A DNA stretch of 64,000 nucleotides from Agromyces luteolus. GTDB lineage: Bacteria > Actinomycetota > Actinomycetes > Actinomycetales > Microbacteriaceae. Below, piece by piece: positions 57,305 through 64,000 of this stretch. The number at the start of each line of letters is the position of its first letter. The first letter of the stretch is position 1. Location: positions 62,001-126,000 of the forward strand of contig NZ_WODA01000026.1 in NCBI RefSeq assembly GCF_009729855.1, given 5' to 3'. A program made the translations under genes and the position numbers. Under the pieces are notes generated by a model. That model worked only from the letters and a program-made list of their open reading frames with translations, did no database searches and was not told the DNA's origin.

Positions 57305-58204
57305 ATGGGGGAAGCGGAAGTCGAGGCCGACTTCGCGGGCGCGTTCACCGACGCGGCCGCGACGTTCACCGAACTCGACGAGGTGCTGTGGGATCCGATC
57401 TCGCGGGCGACGGTGCTGCGCGCCGCCCCGCGATTCGACGAGCGCGTGCTCGACGCGTGCGCCGGCGCGGGCGCGTCGGCGCTGCCGACCTCGGAGCTCG
57501 TCGGGCCGGGCGGGCTCGTCGACGCCGTCGACCGCGCCGAGCCGATGCTCGCGACGCTCCGCGAACGCGCCGGCGTGCGCACGCCGTGGCTGCGCGTGCA
57601 CGAGGCCGACGCGACGACGTGGCCGTACACGGGCTACGACCTCGTGCAGTGCGTGCTGGGCGTCTTCTTCTTCGCGGATGTCGCGGCCGGCGTCGAGCAC
57701 CTCGTCCAGTGCGCGCGCCCCGGCGGGCGGGTCGCGCTGACGGTCTGGGCGGATGGCGCGTTCGAGCCGCTCCCCGGCCTGCTCGCGTCGGCCCTGCCGG
57801 AGGACGACGCGCGGGTCCCGACCCTCGACGAGGACGACGGCCCGGCCATGGCGGGGGCCGGCACCGCGGGCGGCCTCGCGCACTGGCTCGCCGAGCGCGG
57901 GCTCGTCGACGTCCGTGCCGAGGCCGTCCCGCGGCACCTCGACCTCACGCCGGAGGTGGCGTGGGCGCTCGTGGTCGGCACGGGCATGCGGGCGATGCTC
58001 GGCGACCTCGACGACGAGGCGATCGGGGTCGTGCGCGAGCGGTACCTCGCGGCGATCGAGCAGCAGGGCGTGGCATCCGTCGACATCACGACGCTCATCG
58101 GGATCGGCCGGCGGCCGGGGCCGGAGCCCGAGCCGGAGGTCACGGCCGAGCCGGAGCCCGAGACCGAGGACGATCCCGAGTCCGAGGGGGAGCGGCCGGC
58201 CTAG
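57305..58204 (+). CDS. Class I SAM-dependent methyltransferase with acidic tail
   Basis: The 299-residue protein is a Rossmann methyltransferase. Motif I is VLDACAGAGASAL (near 46; a variant of the GxGxG loop), acidic contact VDAVDRAEPML, then DLVQCVLGVFFFADVAAG and RVALTVWADGAFEPLPGL. The last about 40 residues are Pro/Glu repeats (PGPEPEPEVTAEPEPETEDD), probably disordered. The substrate is unknown. Its stop overlaps the stop of the convergent rhodanese gene by 3-4 nt. Confidence 0.85.
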   Translation: MGEAEVEADFAGAFTDAAATFTELDEVLWDPISRATVLRAAPRFDERVLDACAGAGASALPTSELVGPGGLVDAVDRAEPMLATLRERAGVRTPWLRVHEADATTWPYTGYDLVQCVLGVFFFADVAAGVEHLVQCARPGGRVALTVWADGAFEPLPGLLASALPEDDARVPTLDEDDGPAMAGAGTAGGLAHWLAERGLVDVRAEAVPRHLDLTPEVAWALVVGTGMRAMLGDLDDEAIGVVRERYLAAIEQQGVASVDITTLIGIGRRPGPEPEPEVTAEPEPETEDDPESEGERPA

Positions 58205-59076
58205 GCGTCGCCACCGGGCGACGCCCCCGTCGCCACCGGACGCTCCGGGTGGTTCGACCACTGGCTGAACGACCCCGGGTAGAGCGCCGCGTCGATCCCG
58301 GCGATCGCGAGCGCGGCGACCTCGTGGGCGGCCGTGACGCCCGACCCGCAGTACGCCGCGACCGGGTGGGCCCCGTCGACGCCGAGCGCGGCGAAGCGGG
58401 CGCGGAGCGCCTCGGCGGGCAGGAACCGCCCGTCGCCGTCGAGGTTGTCGGCCGCGGGTGCCGACACGGCGCCCGGGATGTGCCCCGCCCTCGGGTCGAT
58501 GGGCTCGATCTCGCCGCGATAGCGTTCGCCGGCGCGCGCGTCGAGCAGCACGCCGCCCCCGGAGGCGCCGAGCGCGTCGGCCTCGTCGAGGTCGATCACC
58601 GGCATCGCGCCGAAACGCGCGGTCGCGTCGCCGGGCTCCGGCGCGACGTCGCCCTGCTCGATCGGCAGTCCCGCGGCACGCCAGGCCGCGAGGCCCCCGT
58701 CGAGGATCCGCGCGTCGCCGAAGCCCGCATGCCGCAGGAGCCACCACGCGCGCGCCGACGACATCCCGGCCGCGTCGTCGACGACGACCGCGGTGTCGCC
58801 GTCCCTCAGGCCCCACCGGCGCATCGCGCGCTGGAACGCCGCCTCCGAGGGCAGCGGATGCCGCCCCTCTCCGGTCGCCGAGTGGTCGGCGAGCTCCGTG
58901 TCGAGGTCGACGTACACCGCTCCTGGGATATGCCCCGCGCGGTATGCGCCGCTCCCGTCCGGCTCCGCGAGCGTCCATCGCACGTCGAGCACGCGCGTGC
59001 GGGGCGCGCCGTCGGGCGCCTCGCGGTCGGCGCGGAGCCGGGCGGCGAGGTCGATCGGATCGATGAGGATCGGCAT
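58201..59076 (-). CDS. Two-domain rhodanese (thiosulfate/3-mercaptopyruvate sulfurtransferase)
   Basis: The 291-residue protein has two rhodanese domains. The N-terminal one (residues 1-130: RVLDVRWTLAEPDGSGAYRA, GHIPGAVYVDLDTEL) lacks a catalytic Cys; the C-terminal one (about 165-285) has Cys243 in AYCGSGVTA, the loop of thiosulfate sulfurtransferases (CGSGVTA). It transfers sulfur from thiosulfate or 3-mercaptopyruvate to cyanide or thiols. The ATG has the usual MPILIDPIDLAARL opening. Confidence 0.93.
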   Translation of the reverse strand: MPILIDPIDLAARLRADREAPDGAPRTRVLDVRWTLAEPDGSGAYRAGHIPGAVYVDLDTELADHSATGEGRHPLPSEAAFQRAMRRWGLRDGDTAVVVDDAAGMSSARAWWLLRHAGFGDARILDGGLAAWRAAGLPIEQGDVAPEPGDATARFGAMPVIDLDEADALGASGGGVLLDARAGERYRGEIEPIDPRAGHIPGAVSAPAADNLDGDGRFLPAEALRARFAALGVDGAHPVAAYCGSGVTAAHEVAALAIAGIDAALYPGSFSQWSNHPERPVATGASPGGDA

Positions 59077-59166
59077 GCGCCCATCCTCGCAGCCCGGCCG
59101 TGCCGAGGCATCCGCCCGACCCGGTCGGGGCCTCGCGCAGGCCCGGAGGCCGTCCCGCGCCTCGCC

Positions 59167-59172
59167 TAGACT
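59167..59172 (+). promoter_or_regulatory. -10 box of the mrp operon (TAGACT)
   Basis: TAGACT lies about 37 nt before the ATG at 59209, leaving a leader with a strong GGGGGGAGC ribosome site (59195-59203). Confidence 0.45.
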
Positions 59173-59208
59173 GGTCGGACGGTCGGAACGCACGCGGGGG
59201 GAGCACGG

Positions 59209-62163
59209 ATGATCCTCTCCCTGGTGGCGTTCGCCGCCGTGGCCCTCGTCACGCCGTTCGCCGCAGGGGTGATGGGGCGACGCATCTTCCCGGTCATCGC
59301 GCTCGTGCCCACGGTGGTCTTCGCGTGGCTGCTGACGTACGTGCCCGCCGTCGCTGGCGGCGAGGTCGTGACCGAGCGCATCGAGTGGATCCGGGCGCTC
59401 GACATCGCCCTCTCGTTCCGGCTCGACCCGCTCTCGCTCCTCCTCGCGCTGATCGTCACCGGCATCGGCGGCCTCGTGCTGCTGTACTGCACCTGGTACT
59501 TCCGCGACGACGAACCGTCGCTCGGCCGCTTCGCGGCCCTCCTGCTCGGCTTCGCGGGTGTCATGCTCGGGCTCGTCACCTCCGACGACGTGTTCGTGCT
59601 CTTCACGTTCTGGGAGGCCACGAGCGTGCTCTCCTACCTGCTCATCGGGCACGACGCGACCAAGCGCGAGTCGCGCGGGGCCGCGCTGCAGGCCCTGACG
59701 GTCACGACCTTCGGCGGCCTGGCGATGCTCGTCGGCCTCGTCGTGCTGACCGTCGCAGGTGCCACCACGTCGCTCGCGGAGCTCGTCGCCGACCCCGTGA
59801 CGGGCGCGGCGGCCGAGGTCGGCATCGCGCTGGTGCTCGTGGGTGCCATCTCGAAGAGCGCGCTCGTGCCGTTCCACTTCTGGCTCCCCGCCGCGATGGC
59901 GGCGCCGACCCCCGTGTCGGCCTACCTCCACGCCGCCGCGATGGTGAAGGCGGGCGTGTACCTCGTCGCGGTGCTCGCGCCGGGGTACGCGGAACTCGCG
60001 GTGTGGCATCCGATCGTCATCGGCATCGGCGGGTTCACGATGCTGGTCGGCGGATGGCGCGCGCTCCGGCAGAACGACCTCAAGCTGGTGCTCGCCTACG
60101 GCACCGTGAGCCAGCTCGGCTTCCTGATCCTCGTCGTCGGCCAGGGCACGCGCGACGCCGCGCTCGCCGGCACCGCGCTGCTGCTCGCGCACGCCCTGTT
60201 CAAGGCGGCGCTGTTCCTCACGGTCGGCATCGTCGACCACGCCGCGGGCACGCGCGACAAGCGCAGGCTGTCGGGCCTCGCGCGACGGATGCCGTGGCTC
60301 GCCACCTTCGCGACGGTCGCCGCGGCGTCGATGGCCGGCCTCCCGCCGCTGCTCGGCTTCGTGGCGAAGGAAGCCGTGTTCACGGCGCAGCTCGAGGCCG
60401 GCGCCTCCGGCGAGCCGGGAGCGACCTGGGCGTGGGTCGCGCTCGCGGCGGCGGTCGTGGGCTCGATGCTCACGTTCGCGTACAGCGCCCGCTTCGTGTG
60501 GGGCGCGTTCGGATCGCGGCGCGACGCGGAGCCCACGCCGCTGCACCGCGAGCCCCCGATGATGTCGTTCGCGCCCGGCGTGCTCGCCGCCGCCTCGCTC
60601 GCGACCGCGTTCGCCCTGCCGCTCGTCGAGCCGCTGCTCGACGCCTACGCGAAGACGCTGCCCGGGCCGACCGAGTACCACCTCGCGCTGTGGCACGGCC
60701 TCGAGCCGGCCCTCGCCATCTCGGCGCTCGTGTTCGGCGTCGGCACGCTGCTCGTCTGGAAGCGCGAGGCCGTCGCTCACGCGCAGGCGGCGCTGCCCGA
60801 CACCGTCGACGCCGAGCGCGGGTACCTCCGCATCGTCGGCGCCGTCGACCGCGGCGCCGCACGTCTGACGACGCTGATCCAGTCGGGCGGCCTGCCCGGC
60901 TACCTGGCGGTGATCGTCGCCGTGCTCATCCTCGGGCTGGGCGGCGCGGCCGCCGCGAACGGCACGTGGCCGGGCGAGGTGCGCCTCGCCGACGGCTGGG
61001 CGCAGCCGCTCATCGGCGCGGCGATGATCATCGCCGCCTCGGCGGCCGTGGTGGTCCGGCAGCGCCTCACGGCCGTGCTGCTCGTCGGCGCGACCGGGTA
61101 CGGCATGGTGCTGGTCTTCGGCATGGCCGGCGCCCCCGACCTCGCGCTCACGCAGGCGCTCGTCGAGACGATCACGATCGTGGTCGTCGTGCTCGTGCTC
61201 CGCCGCCTCCCGCGACGCGTGACCGGGCGCCGGGCGGTCGTACGGGCGCCGCTGCGCATCGTGCTCGGCGCGCTCGCCGGGATCGTGATGGCCGTCGTCG
61301 GCATCGTCGCGCTCGGTGCGCGCATGGAGCCGACCATCGCCGAGGGCCTCCCCCCGCTAGCGGAGGAGGCGCACGCGAAGAACCTCGTGAACGCCCTCCT
61401 CGTCGACATCCGCGCCTGGGACACGCTCGGCGAGATCTCGGTGCTCGTCGCGGTGGCGACCGGCGTCGCGAGCCTCATCTTCGTCTCCGGCCGGCAGGGC
61501 GGCGCGCCCCGCCTCGAGGACGTCGACCGGCGCCGCCGCCTGCGGCCGCTGCCCGAGCCGGCCGACAGCATGCGTGCGGCCCGCCGTCGCCTCGCCGACG
61601 TCGAGGACGAGACGGATGCCGCGTCCGAGGCCGCGGCGACGCGGCAGACGTGGCTCCTCGCCGGCCGGACGATCTCGCCGCGCAACCGCTCGATCCTCAT
61701 CGAGGTGCTCGTCCGGCTCCTCTTCCACCCGGCGATCGTCGTCTCGGTGTTCCTCCTGTTCGTCGGCCACAACGCGCCCGGCGGCGGCTTCGCGGGCGGC
61801 CTGGTGGCGGGGCTCGCGCTCGTCGCCCGCTACCTCGCCGGCGGCCGGTACGAACTCGGCGAGGCCGCCCCCGTGGATGCGGGCCTGCTGCTCGGCACGG
61901 GCCTGTTCGTGGCCGCCGGCACCGCGGCATCCTCGCTCGTCTTCGGCCTGACCGTGTTCGAGTCGAGCTGGTTCGAGACCGAGGTGCCGGTGCTCGGCAC
62001 CCTCTCGATCGGCACGTCGACGCTGTTCGACATCGGCGTGTACCTCGTGGTGGTCGGGCTCGTGCTCGACATCCTCCGCACGCTGGGCGCCGAGATCGAT
62101 CGCCAGATCGACGAGGCCGGCCCCGACGCCGTTCCGGCCGACCCCGCGGAGGTGCGCGCATGA
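59209..62163 (+). CDS. mrpA: Na+/H+ antiporter subunit A, fused with subunit B (MrpA-MrpB)
   Basis: The 984-residue polytopic protein is the large Mrp antiporter subunit, homologous to complex I NuoL. The conserved Glu and Lys of the proton channel are visible (FTFWEATSVLSYLLIGHD near 140, ISKSALVPFHFWLPAAMAAP near 225). The C-terminal third (about 820-975: RLLFHPAIVVSVFLLFVGHN, GGGFAGGLVAGLALVARYLA) is an MnhB domain fused to subunit A, an arrangement common in actinobacteria. It exchanges cytoplasmic Na+ for H+ in alkaline or salt stress. The ATG follows GGGGGGAGC. Confidence 0.95.
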   Translation: MILSLVAFAAVALVTPFAAGVMGRRIFPVIALVPTVVFAWLLTYVPAVAGGEVVTERIEWIRALDIALSFRLDPLSLLLALIVTGIGGLVLLYCTWYFRDDEPSLGRFAALLLGFAGVMLGLVTSDDVFVLFTFWEATSVLSYLLIGHDATKRESRGAALQALTVTTFGGLAMLVGLVVLTVAGATTSLAELVADPVTGAAAEVGIALVLVGAISKSALVPFHFWLPAAMAAPTPVSAYLHAAAMVKAGVYLVAVLAPGYAELAVWHPIVIGIGGFTMLVGGWRALRQNDLKLVLAYGTVSQLGFLILVVGQGTRDAALAGTALLLAHALFKAALFLTVGIVDHAAGTRDKRRLSGLARRMPWLATFATVAAASMAGLPPLLGFVAKEAVFTAQLEAGASGEPGATWAWVALAAAVVGSMLTFAYSARFVWGAFGSRRDAEPTPLHREPPMMSFAPGVLAAASLATAFALPLVEPLLDAYAKTLPGPTEYHLALWHGLEPALAISALVFGVGTLLVWKREAVAHAQAALPDTVDAERGYLRIVGAVDRGAARLTTLIQSGGLPGYLAVIVAVLILGLGGAAAANGTWPGEVRLADGWAQPLIGAAMIIAASAAVVVRQRLTAVLLVGATGYGMVLVFGMAGAPDLALTQALVETITIVVVVLVLRRLPRRVTGRRAVVRAPLRIVLGALAGIVMAVVGIVALGARMEPTIAEGLPPLAEEAHAKNLVNALLVDIRAWDTLGEISVLVAVATGVASLIFVSGRQGGAPRLEDVDRRRRLRPLPEPADSMRAARRRLADVEDETDAASEAAATRQTWLLAGRTISPRNRSILIEVLVRLLFHPAIVVSVFLLFVGHNAPGGGFAGGLVAGLALVARYLAGGRYELGEAAPVDAGLLLGTGLFVAAGTAASSLVFGLTVFESSWFETEVPVLGTLSIGTSTLFDIGVYLVVVGLVLDILRTLGAEIDRQIDEAGPDAVPADPAEVRA

Positions 62164-62615
62164 CCGCCTCGCTGACGCTCGTGATCGTCGCCGCCGTGCT
62201 CTTCGGCACGGGGATCACGGTCATGCTCGAGCGGAGCCTCACGCGCGTGCTGATCGGGTTCCTGCTCGTCGGCAACGGCGTGAACCTGTTCATGTTCACC
62301 ATGGCCGGCACGCCCGGCCTCGCACCGATCCTCGGGGAGGGCGTCGACGCCGACGCGATCTCCGACCCGCTGCCGCAGGCGTTCGTGCTCACCGCGATCG
62401 TGATCAACCTCGGCATCACCGCGTTCATGCTCGCGCTCATCTACCGCAGCTGGTGGCTCGCCCAGCTCGGCGAGCGCGGCGACCTCATCGTCGACGAGGA
62501 CGAGATGGCCGAGGACGCCGAGGAGACGGCCGACCTGTACCGCAGCTCCCAGGAGGACGACCGCGCGGTGCAGGCGGTGCTCGAGGCGAGCGACGAGGAC
62601 GGGGGCCGCGGATGA
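62160..62615 (+). CDS. mrpC: Na+/H+ antiporter subunit C (MrpC)
   Basis: The 151-residue protein is homologous to NuoK. It has three hydrophobic helices (SLTLVIVAAVLFGTGITVML, LTRVLIGFLLVGNGVNLFMF, DPLPQAFVLTAIVINLGITA split) and an acidic C-terminal tail (VDEDEMAEDAEETADL). The NGVNLFMF and DPLPQALVLTAIVI-type motifs identify MrpC. It overlaps mrpA and mrpD by ATGA at both ends, so the operon is translated as a chain. Confidence 0.95.
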   Translation: MTASLTLVIVAAVLFGTGITVMLERSLTRVLIGFLLVGNGVNLFMFTMAGTPGLAPILGEGVDADAISDPLPQAFVLTAIVINLGITAFMLALIYRSWWLAQLGERGDLIVDEDEMAEDAEETADLYRSSQEDDRAVQAVLEASDEDGGRG

Positions 62616-64000
62616 CCAACGCGCTCGTGCCCCTGATGGTGCTGCTTCCGCTCCTCGGCGCCGCGGTGGCGCTCATGCTCGGCCGCCGCCAGCGCGCCCA
62701 GATGGCGGTGAGCACGCTGGTGCTCGCGGCCGTCGCGGCGATCGCCGCCGTGCTGCTCGCGCAGGTCGACGCGTCGGGCTCGGGCATCGCGGTCGCCGTC
62801 GGGGCGTGGCCGCCGCCGTTCGGCATCGTGCTCGTCGTCGACCGCCTGTCGGCGATCATGATCATCATCTCGGCGCTGATGCTGCTGGGCGTCCTCGTCT
62901 ACGCCGTCGGCCAGGGCATCGCCGACCAGCACCGCGAGACGCCGGTGTCGATCTTCCATCCGACCTACCTGATCCTGTCGGCCGGCGTGTTCAACGCGTT
63001 CATCGCGGGCGACCTCTTCAACCTCTACGTCGGCTTCGAGATCCTGCTGTCGGCGAGCTACGTGCTGCTGACGCTCGGCGGCACGGGCGAGCGCATCCGC
63101 GCGGGCGTGACGTACATCATCGTGAGCCTCGTGTCGTCGCTGTTCTTCCTCAGCGCGATCGCCCTCGTGTACGGCGCGACCGGCACCGCGAACATCGCGC
63201 AGCTGTCGGTGCGCCTCGCCGAGCTGCCGCAGGACATCCAGCTGATCCTGCACCTGCTGCTGCTCATCGCGTTCGGCATCAAGGCCGCGGTCTTCCCGCT
63301 GTCGTTCTGGCTTCCCGACTCGTACCCGACGGCGCCCGCGCCGGTCACGGCCGTGTTCGCCGGCCTGCTCACGAAGGTCGGCGTCTACGCCATCATCCGC
63401 ACCGAGACGGTGATCTTCCCCGAGTCCGACCTGTCGACGCTCTTCCTCGTGATCGGCGGGCTGACGCTCGCGGTCGGCATCCTCGGCGCGCTCACGCAGG
63501 CCGACATCAAGCGGCTGCTCTCGTTCACGCTCGTGAGCCACATCGGCTACATGATCTTCGGCATCGGGCTCGCGAGCATCGCGGGCCTCGCCGCGACGAT
63601 CTACTACGTCATCCACCACATCAGCGTGCAGACGACGCTGTTCCTCACGACGGGACTCATCGAGCGGTTCGGCGGGTCGACGTCGATCACCCGCCTCGGC
63701 GGGCTGCGTCGTGCGTCGCCGATGCTCGCCGTCCTGTTCTTCGTGCCGGCGATGAACCTCGGCGGCATCCCGCCGTTCTCCGGCTTCCTCGGCAAGGTCG
63801 GCCTCTTCGTCGCCGGTGCGGATGCCGCGGGCGGCACGCCCGCGACCGAGACGCTCGGCACCTCCTCCCCCGGACCCGACTGGCTCATCTGGACGGTCGT
63901 CGCGATCGGCGCCGCGACGTCCCTCGTCACGCTGTACGCGCTCGCGCGCTTCTGGAACCTCGCGTTCTGGCGTCCGAAGGCCGAGCTCGAGGGCTATCGC
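62612..64000 (+). CDS. mrpD: Na+/H+ antiporter subunit D (MrpD), cut by the window end
   Basis: An open frame from the ATG overlapping the mrpC stop runs 463 codons to the last base without a stop. It encodes a NuoM/N-like polytopic protein: FNLYVGFEILLSASYVLLTL with the conserved Glu near 142, the Lys in FGIKAAVFPLSFWLPDSYPT near 225, and the helix-broken motif FTLVSHIGYMIFGIGLASIA near 310. It should be the second antiporter-like channel of the Mrp complex. MrpD is usually about 490-530 residues, so most of it is present; mrpE, F and G are expected beyond the edge. Confidence 0.95.
   Translation, partial: MTNALVPLMVLLPLLGAAVALMLGRRQRAQMAVSTLVLAAVAAIAAVLLAQVDASGSGIAVAVGAWPPPFGIVLVVDRLSAIMIIISALMLLGVLVYAVGQGIADQHRETPVSIFHPTYLILSAGVFNAFIAGDLFNLYVGFEILLSASYVLLTLGGTGERIRAGVTYIIVSLVSSLFFLSAIALVYGATGTANIAQLSVRLAELPQDIQLILHLLLLIAFGIKAAVFPLSFWLPDSYPTAPAPVTAVFAGLLTKVGVYAIIRTETVIFPESDLSTLFLVIGGLTLAVGILGALTQADIKRLLSFTLVSHIGYMIFGIGLASIAGLAATIYYVIHHISVQTTLFLTTGLIERFGGSTSITRLGGLRRASPMLAVLFFVPAMNLGGIPPFSGFLGKVGLFVAGADAAGGTPATETLGTSSPGPDWLIWTVVAIGAATSLVTLYALARFWNLAFWRPKAELEGYR

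Noticed and set aside
1-64000. tRNA, rRNA, riboswitch, prophage, integron or insertion sequence.
   Set aside because: I found no cloverleaf with CCA-like end, no rRNA stretches, no transposase, integrase or phage structural genes. Small RNAs cannot be excluded by reading alone.

Overview
This 64 kb window is very GC-rich chromosomal DNA, about 70% or more by eye. It looks like an actinobacterium of the family Microbacteriaceae (Agromyces-like is my best guess, not proven). Supporting signs are the extreme third-position GC, F420-type LLM oxidoreductases, a mycoredoxin-like glutaredoxin, the heavily over-used GGATGCC/GGCATCC heptamer, and intergenic repeats of the GGTCGAGTAG...GTATCGAGACC type that I associate with this family. 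Many genes have a TANNNT -10 box 6-7 nt before the start codon, the pattern of leaderless transcription. I see no rRNA, tRNA, CRISPR array, prophage, transposase or integrase.

Layout. 0-9 kb: gap; a VanZ-like protein; a GlxA/AraC regulator; two short-chain dehydrogenases; a transglutaminase; an ECF42-type sigma factor with its DGPF/YCII partner; small membrane proteins. 9-13.6 kb: lipoproteins, a methyltransferase, a nucleoside deaminase, a lower-GC island (about 11.3-11.9 kb) and a 5'-3' exonuclease. 13.6-18 kb: an intergenic repeat cluster; msrB-msrA; a flavin monooxygenase divergent from its MarR regulator across stacked palindromes; a FUSC-type membrane protein. 18-27.7 kb: an RHH protein with a degenerate nucleotidyltransferase domain (first of two paralogs); a 997-residue kinase/aminotransferase fusion with a repeat inserted in frame; a MerR-like/adenylate cyclase; a GCS2 ligase; TspO-like, hydrolase and TM2 proteins. 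27.7-36.4 kb: an SDR; a membrane sulfite-oxidase-like molybdoenzyme; a dense block of three tandem-repeat arrays; the second RHH paralog; a permease-agmatine deiminase-amidase operon divergent from a TetR gene. 36.4-48.8 kb: a large LuxR/STAND regulator, an MmcQ protein, a TM0106-type nuclease-helicase, a YdeI-like protein, mycoredoxin, an LLM enzyme, a baeRF-like protein and a BBE flavoenzyme. 48.9-64 kb: LLM monooxygenase; DUF4956-VTC-Cthe_2159 operon; paired 60-nt palindromic elements; GH13 glucosidase; hexapeptide protein; FKBP lipoprotein; methyltransferase; rhodanese; and the start of an mrp Na+/H+ antiporter operon (mrpA-B fusion, mrpC, mrpD running off the end).

Most genes are ordinary housekeeping, redox and catabolic functions in one- to three-gene units, often coupled by ATGA or GTGA overlaps. 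The least explained material is the pair of RHH-pseudo-nucleotidyltransferase proteins, each lying downstream of short tandem repeats, and the family repeat that has entered coding sequence in frame at one, possibly two, loci.
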